Origin: Chrysogorgia sp. JL179-B06
Lineage: Eukaryota; Cnidaria; Anthozoa; Scleralcyonacea; Chrysogorgiidae
NCBI GenBank assembly: GCA_035772405.1
Contig: JAYKKM010000311.1
Span: 434,001 to 498,000 of the forward strand
Length of the DNA: 64,000 bases
Reading direction: 5' to 3'
Every line of letters begins with the position of its first letter. Position 1 is the stretch's first letter. The position numbers were made by a program, and so were the translations under genes. Under the pieces are notes generated by a model that was not told where the DNA came from, made no database searches, and worked only from the letters and a program-made list of their open reading frames with translations. This document shows positions 49,041 to 62,835 of this stretch, in pieces.

Positions 49041-50870
49041 TTGAGACTGTTGCTCACATGTCTCTGGCTTTTAAAATGCGTTCAACTACAATTAATCGCG
49101 TAATTTTAGAAAGAAAAAAACAACAACATTCTAAATTTTCCAGAGTGAAAATACACTTGCAACGTTCTACTTCTGGAAGATATTGTATATTATTGGGCAA
49201 AGATGTGTCGGTAACTACGAATGACGGAAATCGCAACTCAAAAAAATGTCTCACCTATAACGAGAAATATGTCATTCGCCACATCAAATTCATTGTGGAA
49301 GAATATATCCGTCGCGTTTTTCTTGACAAACAAAAGGAAATGTCACAAGTAGAAAAGCGATAATGATATTTATATCGGGACCGCCGATATATGTCGATAT
49401 TATGTTGACGCGATCGGCCGATAACCCATCAGCCTAAATGTTGTCGGTTGTCAGCTTCTATAGATTAATTTCTGATTATCTGCTCATCCCTAATTACTTT
49501 CACAAGCGCTTTATTATAAACTTCAAGTCATGGTACGGTATTACTTATAACTACAAGTGATCAAAGATTGTGTAACTCCATTCGACGCATGTGGACGAGC
49601 AAGTGGTGAATGAAGATTGGTTTATAAACATAAAATTATGCTGTAAAGAATTATGAAAATAAATAAAGCTAATAAATATATTACAGCGTCTTAAGTTCAA
49701 TTCAGAAATATTACAAACGTCAAGTTCGATTTTCCAAAAGTATCGCTTGAATGGAAAATTTACAACTTCGCGAGGCTTGCTCGTTTGGAGTAAATGTTGT
49801 TCGAATTAGATGTATGGCGTTCAAATGGTCATACTGAATTTTGACATCGCCATATCATTACCGTATGTTATTACTTGGGCCACCTGTGGTGAGCACAAGT
49901 CTTAAATCCAGCTTGATTTCTGTGTTCGTCATGTTCGTCGTCATCGTCGTTTTATACGTCGAGAAAATGTAATTATTGCGTGGACGTATAAATAGCGAAT
50001 TAAAGCGATTTCGGCCAGTTTTATTGTCAATGAATCGCAGTCTGAAAAGCATTTACGAGACCTGTAAACCCGCAAATTAATGCAAAGATTATCTCCAAGA
50101 TAACTGGATGACTGAGAGAAACACAGATGAGAGATTAAAGAGAGAACCGTGGACGAAACGTCAACATAACAGAGATAGTCGTTGCAAGGCAAAGCGATTT
50201 CGGACTTTCGTTTTATTACTTGGGCTATCCCCTGTGGGGTAGCACCAAGTCTTAGAATGGGCTGCACTTCTGTATTTTTATTTATTTATTTTTTATTTTT
50301 CAGGTCAACAAAATGCAACTAATTCCCATCTATCAAACTGACGTTATCTTATTTCGTTGTTCTTTATTCTCAGACGTCATGACTGTTTCAGTGTTTATTC
50401 TCATGACGTCATGACTGTTTCAGTGATGAAAACGAGCGCTGACCTTATATTCATCCACGCTTCTTTGGTCGCCATTGCCATTGATCAACTTCAAGACTCT
50501 AGCAAATTTGTGATAAGATTGATAAGGAATGTGGCTGGCAAGTATATTAATAATAAACATGCTCACACTACTTACAATCGCAGACACCGATAGCGGTAGA
50601 CCTACACTAAAAGTAAAAGATGAGCGATTTCGAAACAGGTTGTTCCGCGGTCTCCATTTAATATTATCGTACGCTGATGTGTACTCGATCAAATCTATGT
50701 TTACATGTTTTATTGAATCGATCAAACTGTTTAAATGTGCTACTAAATTGTACTGAAATATGTTGCTCAATTGCTGTAAATGGAAGAATGAAGAACATTG
50801 ATGAAGTGATAAATGAAGTGACAGGCACTATAAAACATGCTGATGCTGTTGTGATATAATACCCGACGCG
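49041..50870. other. Mostly non-coding
   Basis: A 101-codon frame at 49058-49363 is Lys/Arg-rich without recognisable motifs. TTATTACTTGGGC(C/T)A...CAAGTCTTA repeats at about 49868 and 50211 hint at an old repeat. Nothing else seen. Confidence 0.35.
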
Positions 50871-50872
50871 GC

Positions 50873-53246
50873 AATGTTATTTTTTCTAATATCTGTTCGA
50901 TTGAAGGTCTTCGTGTGTCAAAATTTATATAAAAAACAACGGCAAGGTATACGAAACATATCTGTTACGAAATTACATCGGTTTAATGGACATAAGAGCA
51001 TTAAATCATCGGGTAAACAACGCATAGATCTTGAAGCCATGTCCTTTGATTTTAGAGACGAGTCTCGCTTTAATCGCTAATACGCATTTTCTCATATAAC
51101 ATCTGATCTTCACATTTTAAGTAGACGAAACCTACAGCGTTCGATTCGCCAGATTCAAGTGATCATTTCGATATTAAATTGATTTAAATCGGACAAAAAC
51201 ACAATATTTCATGATTAATATTACAGAGTTTCACGGGATAAATGTCAACACAGTATAATTAACAAGACGCCCGCTAGGCGTTAACTCGGGCTTAGGCAAA
51301 TTCAGTGATTTGAATTCAATATACACAAATCTATAGTTGTAGGTACAATGGTACATGTAATGATACAGCTGTCAGTGCAGGGGTGGTTAAATTTTCCATC
51401 ATTACAAACCCATAACATAGTGTTGGCCAATGGCTTTGATTATATGAAGGTGAGTTGGCTCAGTATCCAAGCTGGCTTACTGAGAAGTCTGCCCCACCAA
51501 ATGAGCCATCCTGTTTGCTGACCTAATCCAGTTCTAGTCAACAGGGTCAACCTGGCAAGCGAGCCGGCCTGTGCTCATGTAATAAGAATTCATATGGTCA
51601 GTCCGGCAAACAGGTTCAGTTTGAGCAAGCATTAAATCAGTTAATCTTTTTCTCAGTGTATAAGGCATGGCAGTAAATCAAACCATGCATTTAGCTGGCA
51701 GTAGCAAGGTCAAACAACAACAAACTCTTTACTCCTTGATCTTGATAGTTGGTATGGGTGTCAGAGATTTATATACTGTGTGTTCATTTGTAAGCATTTG
51801 TGTATAATAATACATGTATGAACAATCGATACAAACTTACTGATAACCCAGAACATTTTGGAGCCCCATTTAAGCTTACAGGTAAAATATCGAGTGAAAC
51901 AGGGTTACTCAATGGCAACAATGAGTGTTAGAGATTTATATACTGTACGTTCATTTGTCAAACTTACTGATAACCCAGAACATTTTGGAGCCCCATTTAA
52001 GCTTACTGGTACAATATCAAGTGAAACAGGGTAATTAATTCGATATATAGCAAATTGCATACTTTAATAATAGTACTTCTACTTGGTATAATATGAAACA
52101 ATAAACTGTAGCATCGACTTTATTTTGTATAATTACATAACAATAAACAATACAGGCAACAAAGCTTATAAAAATATTACAGTTACCTCAGAACAGTTAA
52201 CATATTTCCATACAGCATTCATATGCAAGCAGCAAGCATTCATATGTTGAGTCTCATATTAAATTATTAAACATTTAGTAGACAAAAAGCGTATGGAAAC
52301 ATATAATTTGATCGAGTACAGGTTCTCGAAATCGTAGACCAACCCGTTTCAAAAGCGATCTGGATTGTGAGCGTATATAAGATCAAGATACTTGCCAGCC
52401 ACATCAAAGATTTTCAGTGAAGAGCACTCGAAGAAAGGTGTCAGATCAGATGAGTATTAATAAATCAGAAATCAGTTTCGCAAAGGTGGAAAGCCTGGGT
52501 AAGAGGTTGATCGGGATGATGCAATAATTAGCCTCCCTAAAAACGACTGCGGGGGGCAAAATTGTTTTGGGGATAACTTCACTGCGCATGTGTAGTAATC
52601 CCACACTCATAGTCTCGCTCACTAGTCTACTAATTTAGTCAACAATGATGCAATAATTGCCATTTCGCGACATTGCCAAAAAAAAACAAAAAAACAGAGC
52701 CCTTTCTAAGACTCGTGCTCTCCCTATTGATTTACATCAATTCTATATCGAAATGATCACTTGAATCTGGCGAATCGAACGCTGTAGGTTTCGTCTACTT
52801 AAAATGTGAAGATCAGATGTTATATAAGAAAATGTGTATTAGCTATTAAAGCGAGACTCGCCTCTAAAATCAAAGGACATGGCTTCAAGATCTATTCGTT
52901 GTTTACCCGATGATTTAATGCTTTTATGTTCGTTAAACCGATGTAATTTCGTAACAGATATGTTTCGTATACCTTTCCGTAGTTTTTATATAAATTTTGA
53001 CACACGAAGACCTTCAATCGAACAGATATTAGAAAAATAGCATTGCCCGTGTTTAGATACATTAAATTTCGTCTGCGTGTCAGGCGTTCTTCCTCATTCC
53101 TCGGGCTGCAAAGCCGAGGTAAGCTTTCGCCATTGCATACCCACACCCCCCGCCCAACCTCTGCAAGCAATATCCACGCCATATCTCCCTAATTTGTCCA
53201 GTGATTAAGTAGCCCAAGTTAACGCCTAGCGGGCGTCTTGTTTTAA
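50873..53246. repeat. Inverted-repeat-bearing segment
   Basis: About 310 bp at 50873-51183 recur inverted at 52735-53050 (for example CGATTGAAGGTCTTCGTGTG and CGATTCGCCAGATTCAAGTG). A second block (AAGACGCCCGCTAGGCGTTA) lies at 51265 and, inverted, at about 53220. Between them, about 120 bp are directly duplicated near 51838 and 51958 (CTGATAACCCAGAACATTTT). No ORF of note, so it is probably a degraded transposon. Confidence 0.6.
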
Positions 53247-53249
53247 TAT

Positions 53250-54990
53250 TAGAAGGCTATAATGTGCTATATCGCCTTGATACATGGTTTAGATTGTTAT
53301 CGAGTGGAACACGGCAACAAACGATACTAGCGAAGGAGACATGATAACCTCAATGTTTTTGATAACTGTGACATCGGATCCCGCATGATTTACGTATGCT
53401 ATTTTAATATTAGAAAGGCAATCCCGTTCGTTTGTACGATTTGAAATATGACCGCCAGATAAGTCGTTCAATTCAGCAAATATTATGAACGTGATGTTCG
53501 ATTTGGCCCGACCTCGTACCCACTGCTCCTGTGTCAGTCCCGCAAGACTCCACTCCTAATCTTATATTATGTTATTAGGGTAAGTTGAAACATGAGAACC
53601 AAGATAAAATAGCATTCGTACGTCACTGTGTTAAAATGATCGTATATACGTATATAAGTCGAAAACTCTAAGGATTTCAGATCAACATACGCATACGCTT
53701 TCCATTATTTACTCCGGTAATTTATTAAAAAAGGTAAAGTTTTATCTTGATTTCTTTTAGCTGTAAATGCAAGATTAGAATGCGTTCTCCTTCGTCGAAC
53801 GCAATAATTACATGCCTTTTCAAAACATCCAAAACTCCTAAAAACTATCCATTCCCAAATTCCATTATATACTTTGCTTTCACACATTTACATAACATAT
53901 CATCAATTTCCCCTTAACTATTCAATACCATTTGCCTTTAAGTGCGAAAATTGACATGTCGGCAAATAAAACCATTTGTCTTTCTTCCTTTTCAAATTTT
54001 CCACGATAAAATCTATTTGCCTTGCTCTTTTCTTTTCTTTCCCAACATTTACTCCACTACACTGACAACATCACCTACTTTCCAATTACATTAGGCGCCC
54101 AGCCATTCCAATAAAAACAATGTTACTTTAAAAGTCTCTTCATCGCAGATCGCCTTTGCCTAGAAAGCCTTCTGCATCCACCATTAGGCCGGCCAAACGC
54201 GAACCCGGTGAAACAAATCTCCGTCCAATAATTCCAGTAATTCTCTTCTCTCTTTAACTACTTCTTCCTTCCTGTAATTCTGCATCTCCGAATCGAACAA
54301 ATTCTTTAACGACATTTTATTTCCTCACGAAATTTATCTTCAAGTCACCAAATGTAGTCTAACCTTAAAATACCTATCACAATAAACCTTCGCAATCTTA
54401 TCCATACCGCCCCACATTGCCTACTTCTATATCGTCTCATGAAAATCCGACACCTTTCCTTCAAATATTTTACACTCACTTTGCCCAACGCTAAATACGC
54501 TCCATCAACTCGTTCTGTTTCTCAAATGTAACTAATTACACCTTTCCCAGCTACGCATGAAAAACCACAACATCACTATTAACACGCCACTTTTATGGGC
54601 GGCCGTTACCACCAAAAAGATAGTGAAACGAGATAGGTTATTGTGAAATTAAAGTTTATTAGACGAAAGCCATTGCAACCCTACCACTTCTAATACTTTT
54701 TAACTGAAGATTCTACTTCTATAAAAGTAAATATTCCTTTCGCATGTTTTACAATCCTCCCTCTTACACTTAGTACTGCGCTTTTTATCAATTTAGCAGC
54801 CCCCCAACCTCCGACAAGAAATTTACTTATTACTAGGGGACCGGGGCGGCGCGCTAAGGTATTAAAGGTATTAGTCTAATACCTTTTTTTCTCCAGCCCG
54901 GTTGAATTGAATTTGTAAAATAATAAAATTATTCCATCAAAAAATGCTAGCTTTATAATTTAGGAATTAGAACACACTGAAACTTTAAAA
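53250..54990. other. Non-coding
   Basis: AT-rich, with no ORF, RNA gene or repeat that I can support. Confidence 0.4.
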
Positions 54991-55015
54991 AATATCTGGT
55001 AGCTGCCCGACAATA

Positions 55016-55137
55016 GCCTGCGCAGCAGACGGTCGCGTTCGGGGAGGGGTCTTTCGAGCGGGTGAGGCGGGCGAGCGTGTGAGGCGGGCCGGTCCAATTT
55101 TAAGCCCCTCCCCCAACGCGACCGTCTGCTGCGCAGG
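55016..55137. repeat. GC-rich inverted repeat
   Basis: Arms CCTGCGCAGCAGACGGTCGC and its complement, about 33 bp each, around a loop of about 55 bp containing GAGGCGGGC twice. Probably a MITE or fold-back fragment. Confidence 0.7.
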
Positions 55138-56289
55138 TAGGATTTTAGTTTTCCGTAACATCGCACCGCGGCGCAACAACGTTGGCGACGAAGATTTGAA
55201 TAGCCTGCACGCACTCTCTGTGGGCAGAAACGCAGGTTGGCGTTTCAAGAGGCTTACACCTCAAGGTATTAGAATCTCAAAACTAATCCTTGGTTTGACC
55301 AAAAGCAGTTAAATTTCACTACAGGCGGTCTTATATTTTAATGTTTAAAGTAAGACGCGTAATATTTTGATCTTAAACTGTCTTTATTTAGTAGCCAGAA
55401 GTATACAATGCTTTTCACTGTATTACATTTACAATGTTCAACATATAAAGATGTAAATTACGCAAACCGATGAACGCGAATTGAACATGCAAACTCAAAA
55501 GCACGCAACACATCAATTGAATGCTTCAATAATAAATCGGGATATCGAAACCAATAGCAATTGTTCATAACAATTTTAAAACTTTTATATTCAACTTTCT
55601 TCAATTCATATATTTAACAAAATAAAGATATATACGTTCCTTTAAAAATAAGAACGATACGAATATACACAATCACGCAAGGTATTAGTTTTACGATTCT
55701 AGTATACAAAGCGCCAGTGGCCAACAGGTAAAGGTAGACATTTAATACGATGATCATTCCCGCCATTTTCCCCCGCCCGCCATTTTTCCCGCCCGCATGA
55801 GAGCCCGCAATTTTTTACGCCCGCCATTTTTCCCTCCCGCATGAGAGAGATGCCTGCGGAGGAGGCTAGATGATCATATACATTGTACGCGCACCAAGCA
55901 CATTTATAGCAACAATAACGCCATGTCATGCCTTGCGGAGTCGGTGCTATAAGTGCATGGGCATCGTTGATATGTTTTGAAAATATTGTCGTTACTATCG
56001 AGTCACAGACGTCTCTCTCAATTGCGAGACTCCCATTACACAATCATTTTCGTAATCAACTTCATAACGCAACAGCCAACAACCCTAGAGTTAGTCCGTC
56101 GAGTTAGGATTCCAGTTACGATTCGTTTTAAAATTAAATTCAACGCGCGTTTCAATTGCCTGACTCCTGAATATACTCCTTGTTGCACTCGTGCTTGCTG
56201 TGCTTTATTGCGTATAAAAAGAGTATCCGCGTTTGGCGCGGTGTTGAACGGCAGCATCGTCAACCATGATACAATAAATATCGTTTTAT

Positions 56290-58157
56290 TGCATTAAATA
56301 AACGGATCTCAGCAGTTATCAACCAAAATAGAACGAACTCTTTAAAGGATGTTGGTACACGAGATTGGTGGAAAAGAGTGGACAATATATCGCGGCGCCG
56401 TCAGAGAGCTGTTACCTCTCTCGATCATAATTCACTTCGTGACTTAAATACTTACTTTGGCAATGTGTGCACAGATAACAGCTATGTAAATCCACTACCG
56501 CGGGACATTGGTGACGATGTAGAAATCCCAACGGCTAATGAATGGCAAGTGTGGAATTCTATTCGACATATCAAAAGGACAGCTATGGGCCCAGATTCCA
56601 TACCGTATACTGTTTGGAAGGATCATGCTGAGCTATTAACTCCAGTATTGACGAGAGTGTCGAATCTGTCACTTCGAATCTGTCACTTTAAAACTCATAC
56701 TTGGCCTGTTTCTTGAAAAAGATCTAACATCGATCCACTGCCAAAAGTTGAGACACCAAATGAGAATAATGATTATCGAGGTAGTAAATATAACACCTGT
56801 TATAGCAAGAGCTTTTGAAAAGATTGTGATGAGAGTGCATGCTAAGGATAGCATCGAAGAGCATTTGAAGGCATCTCAGTTGCATACAGGGAAGGTGGTA
56901 GCTGTACTGATGCATTAGTGGCGGTTCAACATACTGTTAATCAATACCTTGATAATCCAGAATGTAAAGCTGTTCGTATTTTTGCCATGGATTTCAGTAA
57001 GGCTTTCGACAGTGTAAAACATAATTTACTATCGGAGAAACTGAGGCAAATCGGTCTTAATCCATACGTATTCAATTGGTATCTTAGCTTTCTAAAGGAT
57101 AGAGAACAGAGAGTTGTCAGCAATGGATTTATTAGTGACTGGATACGAGTTAATAAAGGAACTACTCAGGGTAGTGTGAGTGGCCCACATTTATTTAACA
57201 TCTTCCTCAATGATCTTGAGATTGTATCAGCATCAGAGTGTGGGTTATTTAAATATGCGGATGATTCCAATATTATATCTCCAGTCTGGAAAGACAATGA
57301 CACTTCGGACGAGATGGTACAACAGTTTTTGGAGTGGTCAAGTCTTAATTGTATGAAGAGTAATCCTACTAAATGTAAAGAGCTTATTATTCGGATGAAA
57401 GGTTGCACTGAAATGTTTCCTTTGGTGTCTGGTATCCCTCAAAAGCCATCTATCGTTATGTTAGGAGTCACATTCCAAGAAGATAGCAGATTTACAATTC
57501 ATGTTTATGAAAAACTAAAAAAGGCTAACAAGTGCCTTTTCATCCTAAGATCATTACACAAGGAAGGCTATAATCAGAAAGAGATTGATCATTTATTTAT
57601 TACCTTAGTACTACCAAATATTACATATGCTCTTCCAGTATATGGTACTTCTAAATCTGAACTTACAAAAATTGAATGCTTTTTGCGAAGATGTTATAAA
57701 CCCAAATATATTTCGAGGGAAATTAGTGTGCAGGAACTGTTAGAAAAGCAACTGATAGAAAACTTTTTAGCAAGGTCGCGCAAATTGAACAGCACCCGTT
57801 AAGGAACTTATTGCCAAAGAAGAAGGTTAATAGATATGAACTTAGAAATAAATCTAGTAACTTTCCAAAGATTAATACAGATCGTTTCAAAAATTCTTAT
57901 ATTAACCGTCTAATTTTTAAATATAATTTAGTACTGTAGCATGAATGTAGAAATAAGTCTGGTAACTTTCTAAAGATTAATACAAATTGTTTCAAAATTC
58001 TTATATTAACTGTCTAATTTTAAATATATTTAGCTTTGTAAATAGGTATAGGTTCTATCCTTGTAAATTAATTAGTTTACTAATATGATGTAACATAAGA
58101 TATGTATTTTTTATCTTGTGATGAAATAAAGACATTTATTATTATTATTTATTATTA
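56290..58157 (+). mobile_element. Degenerate LINE with (ATT)n tail
   Basis: Reverse-transcriptase remains: AMGPDSIPYTVWK, then stops, then [33 protein letters not shown] and [10 protein letters not shown] (clean frame 56918-57802). It ends ATGAAATAAAGACATTTATT and (ATT)n. It is inserted in the left arm of the fold-back element. Confidence 0.85.
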
Positions 58158-58989
58158 TGAAGTTTGAAATTGGCACCACTATTACGGATGGCTATAATTT
58201 ATATTGATCGTGGGCAACCGCCATAGAACAGCTAATCAAAGGTCAAAGACTGGTATCGAAAATAATATATTCAAATTATTGCCAGTATTACACACTGTAC
58301 TCATTAGATTCGACAAAATGAAATTTGAACATTGAGATTTACCTACAATACTGAATGCGTGTTTAGTCAGATAAAATTAAAAGGTTCGACTTTTTGCCCT
58401 TATAAATCCGCCATTTTGAATTGATTTTTTTGACAGACAAGAAGATAGGAGCACACATTGTAAATATTGCCGGCGGCAACAGAATATGACACATATATAC
58501 TTGCTGCCACCCACCCTACCCCGTTAGGAGAGATTTGTGGCAAAGATTCGCGTCGACCGAAACTGCCGTAAAGTTCACCGGTTTTTAATGACGATAACTT
58601 TAGACACCGCATATTCGTATGCGTCTTTACACAGAAAGATATGAAAGAAATCCTAACTCGAATCCTAACGTATAATCGGCCTCCCATAAAAAGAACTCGT
58701 TCGGATTGCATTTTAAAAGTACTGCCTTAAATCTCGTCGCAGTTTGTTTGGACGAACTTGCGCCAAGAAAACATCGTTTTTGAGTTCGACAGATATTTCG
58801 AGATATTTCGAGAGAAGAGCTTGAAGCTTTTCACACTCTCGTCCCTCAGCTTCGGGCACAGCTTCGTCTTCAAGACAGATAAAATTCTTTTACAGCTATT
58901 TACATAAAATATTTACATAAAATGCTTTAGTTTCACTGATTCATCTATATTTGCGTTATGTATACAATGAAAGAACCGTTTAATATTAT

Positions 58990-59232
58990 TACTGTAAGGT
59001 GATTTATAGATATAGCCGAATGTCGCTGGAGTACATACCGATCGCTGAGATCGCCAGGATCGCTGAACCAGTGTTTCCATATAATCGCTGCGATCGCCGA
59101 GATAGAACATTTTCTATCTCCGCGATCGCTGCGATCGCCAGGATCGCTGAGCGTGTGGTTTCCATATGATCGCTACGATCGCCGGTTTTAAAATTGATAG
59201 ATCGCAGCGATCGAAGCGATCATATGGAAACC
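58990..59232. repeat. GATCGC-rich inverted repeat (MITE-like)
   Basis: CGATCGC words repeat densely. GGTTTCCATATGATCGCTAC near 59157 pairs with the end near 59232 (GATCATATGGAAACC). It lies in the centre of the fold-back element. Confidence 0.65.
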
Positions 59233-60269
59233 AGACTTAATAAAGAAGGTGTGTGGTATTGTTGATAGTTATTGAGTGCAGCAGGGTTTGAAATGGCACT
59301 TTCGAGATTCGGGTCCGCTGCTGTACCTGTTGAGCTATAGCGAGTGAAGTACACGAGATATTCTAGCGACAACTTAACGCGTATCCATGAGGATGTGCAG
59401 TGTTTCAATTCTATTAGAGAATTATGGTCAAAAACAGGAAGAAATATTTTAATGATTAATCTAATACCGCTGAAGTAAACAGAAAAGTTGAGTGAAGCGG
59501 CCTATTGTAGGTAAATCTCAATGGGTAAGTATGGCGTTTCAAATTTCATTCTGTCGAATCTAATGAGTACAGTGTGTAATTTAATCGGCAAATGATCGAT
59601 AAGAACTTTATATCATGTGCTTCGATGTCACTTTCAAACAATAAGTTCATCGGCTTTTATCGAACTTAATGCATTAATAAAATTCCGCCGTACTGGCACT
59701 AATTTGAATATATTATTTTCGATACCAGTCTTTGACCTTTGTTCTATATGGCGGTTGCCCACGATCAATATAAATTATAGCCATCTGTATCTGTATTTTT
59801 TAATTTTCACATTCCTAAACGCGCTTGAATGCAAAATAGTGGTGCCAATTTCAAATTTCATGGTTGACGATGTTGCCGTTCAACACCGCGCCAAACGCGG
59901 CTACGCTTCTTATACGCAATAAAGCACATCAAGCACGAGTGCAACAACGAGTATATTCAGGAGTCAGGCAATTGCCAACGCGCGTTGAATTTAAAATTGT
60001 GTAATCGGAGTCTCACAATTGAGAGAGACGTCTGTTTGTCTTGTCTGACAATATTTTCAAAACATATCAACGATGCCCATGCACTAGCACCGACTCCGCA
60101 AGGCATGACATGACGTTATTCACATATTGTTGCTATAAATGTGCTTGCTATTGTTGCAACACGTGCGGCTGGATGTGCGTGGTGCGCCGACAATGTATAT
60201 TATCATCGTATTAAATGTCTACAAAGCGCCAGTGGCCAACAGGCCAAGGTATACTAGAATCGTAAAACT

Positions 60270-62285
60270 GATTTTTCGCTGTACCTCCTCGCAGTGAGCC
60301 CTCAGTTAACCTCACCAATCTCACGATCCGTCACGATCGGACAAATCGGACGAATCGGACGATTGGACGGATGTTTCGCTGTACCTCCTCGCAGTGTGCC
60401 CTCAGTTAACCTCACCAATCTCACGATCGGACAAATCGGACGAATCGGACATATTTTTCGCTGTACCTCTTCTACCTAAGCCACATGCAGTATAACACTA
60501 GTTAACCTCACCAATCTAACGATCCGTCACGATCGGACAAATCGGACGAATCGGACGATTGGACGGATTTTTCGCTGTACCTCTTCGCAGTGTGCCCTCA
60601 GTTAACCTCACCAATCTCACGATCCGTCACGATCGGACAAATCGGACGGATTTTTCGCTGTACCTCTTCGCAGTGTGCCCTCAGTCAACCTCACCAATCT
60701 CACGATCCGTCACGATCGGACAAATCGGACGATTGGACGGATTTTTCGCTGTACCTCTTCTACCTAAGCCACATGCAGTATAACACTAGTTAACCTCACC
60801 AATCTCACGATCCGTCACGATCGGACAAATCGGACGATTGGACGGATTTTTCGCTGTACCTCTTCGCAGTGTGCCCTCAGTCAACCTCACCAATCTCACG
60901 ATCCGTCACGATCGGACAAATCGGACGAATCGGACGATTGGACGGATTTTTCGCTGTACCTCTTCTACCTAAGCCACATGCAGTATAACACTAGTTAACC
61001 TCACCAATCTAACGATCCGTCACGATCGGACAAATCGGACGATTGGACGGATTTTTCGCTGTACCTCTTCTACCTAAGCCACATGCAGCATAACACTAGT
61101 TAACCTCACCAATCTCACAATCCGTCACGATCGAACAAATCGGACGAATCGAACGATTGGACGGATTTTTCGCTGTACCTCTTCGCAGTGTGCCCTCAGT
61201 CAACCTCACCAATCTAACGATCCGTCACGATCGGACAAATCGGACGATTGGACGGATTTTTCGCTGTACCTCTTCGCAGTGTGCCCTCATCTCACGATCC
61301 GTCACGATCGGACAAATCGGATGAATCGGACGATTGGACGGATTTTTCGCTGTACCTCTTCTACCTAAGCCACATGCAGTATAACACTAGTTAACCTCAC
61401 CAATCTAACGATCCGTCACGATCGGACAAATCGGACGAATCGGACGATTGGACGGATTTTTCGCTGTACCTCTTCTACCTAAGCCACATGCAGTATAACA
61501 CTAGTTAACCTCACCAATCTAACGATCCGTCACGATCGCACAAATCGGACGAATCGGACGATTGGACGGATTTTTTGCTGTACCTCTTCTACCTAAGCCA
61601 CATGCAGTATAACAACGGACAAATCGGACGATTGGACGGATTTTTCGCTGTACCTCTTCGCAGTGTGCCCTCAGTCAACCTCACCAATCTAACGATCCGT
61701 CACGATCGGACAAATTGGACGAATCGGACGATTGGACGGATTTTTCGCTGTACCTCTTCTACCTAAGCCACATGCAGTATAACACTAGTTAACCTCACCA
61801 ATCTCACGATCCGTCACGATCGGACAAATCGGACGATTGGACGGATTTTTCGCTGTACCTCTTCGCAGTGTGCCCTCAGTCAACCTCACCAATCTCACGA
61901 TCCGTCACGATTGGACAAATCGGACGAATCGGACGATTGGACGGATTTTTCGCTGTACCTCTTCTACCTAAGCCACATGCAGTATATAACACTAGTCAAC
62001 CTCACCAATCTCACGATCCGTCACGATCGGACAAATCGGACGAATCGGACGATTGGACGGATTTTTCGCTGTACCTCTTCTACCTAAGCCACATGCAGTA
62101 TATAACACTAGTCAACCTCACCAATCTCACGATCCGTCACGATCGGACAAATCGGACGAATCGGACGATTGGACGGATTTTTCGCTGTACGTCTTCTGCC
62201 TAAGCCACATGCAGTATAACACTAGTTAACCTCACCAATCTCACGATCCGTCACGATCGGACGAATCGGACGATTGGACGGACTT
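60270..62285. repeat. Satellite array, about 20 units of two linker types
   Basis: Each unit has TTTTTCGCTGTACCTCTTC, a linker, AACCTCACCAATCTCACGAT, and CGTCACGATCGGACAAATCG with GACGATTGGACGGA. The linker is either A (GCAGTGTGCCCTCAGT) or B (TACCTAAGCCACATGCAGTA plus TAACACTAGT). The order left to right is A A B A A B A B B A A B B B A B A B B B. Open frames across the array are artefacts. Confidence 0.9.
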
Positions 62286-62540
62286 TCCGACTACCGCCTC
62301 AACAATTTTTTCGTCACCAGACATACCAATTATGAAACACAATCAAACCATAACTCCATAAGACATAACATGCAACTCCCCAGAGACATCCAACATTAAG
62401 TATTAACTATTATCCTCTCAGATACACTTTAACCACTACATATCCCAAAATGTTCACCTCCTAACGCATAACCACGAATTTCACGAATCGTACGATTGGA
62501 AACTATTCGACAGTATTGGACAACCCTCTTAGATGTTGTA
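62286..62540. other. Non-coding flank of satellite
   Basis: No repeat unit or ORF. A short CGAATCGTACGATTGGA near 62483 is a diverged remnant of the satellite. Confidence 0.4.
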
Positions 62541-62559
62541 AAAATATACAAGATACATT

Positions 62560-62696
62560 ATGATTATACGGTAATACTATAAATAAAGAGTTAGCATGTA
62601 AAAATATAGAAGTAGATTTTATTGGGATATTACGCGATAAAGAACTCGTTGATGAACTTGAAGAATATTATACTTATTTTATTTCTTTATTTTAGA
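62560..62696 (+). pseudogene. AT-rich gene fragment
   Basis: The frame ends KELVDELEEYYTYFISLF with TAG at 62694-62696, two bases before an ATG for another short frame (MNKKKKKKFSADFIEKAS, 62698-62793). Composition and spacing resemble the AT-rich virus-like block. Confidence 0.3.
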
Positions 62697-62835
62697 AATG
62701 AATAAAAAGAAAAAAAAGAAATTTTCTGCTGACTTTATTGAAAAAGCTTCAAGATTATTAAAAGGAGAGACATTAACTGATGGATTATTCTAATTATAGA
62801 TTACATAGTAGTAGTAAAAAAAATATAGACGTTTG

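Larger units (their letters stand above)
55690..60265. mobile_element. Long fold-back element interrupted by a LINE
   Basis: The left arm is 55690-56285 plus 58158-58360; the right arm is 59490-60265, inverted. Matching landmarks include AAGCGCCAGTGGCCAACAGG, CCGCAAGGCATGACATG, AACACCGCGCCAAACGCG, and TTTGAAATTGGCACCACTAT. The left arm is split by the LINE below and has extra CCCGCC repeats (55755-55860). No transposase was recognised. Confidence 0.7.

Noticed and set aside
60294..62203. Several 60-110 codon frames in the satellite
   Set aside because: They repeat the satellite unit in translation and shift with unit type; not genes.
60270..62285. CRISPR-like array
   Set aside because: The units are whole satellite monomers with two linker types, in animal-type DNA, with no spacers of uniform unique sequence.
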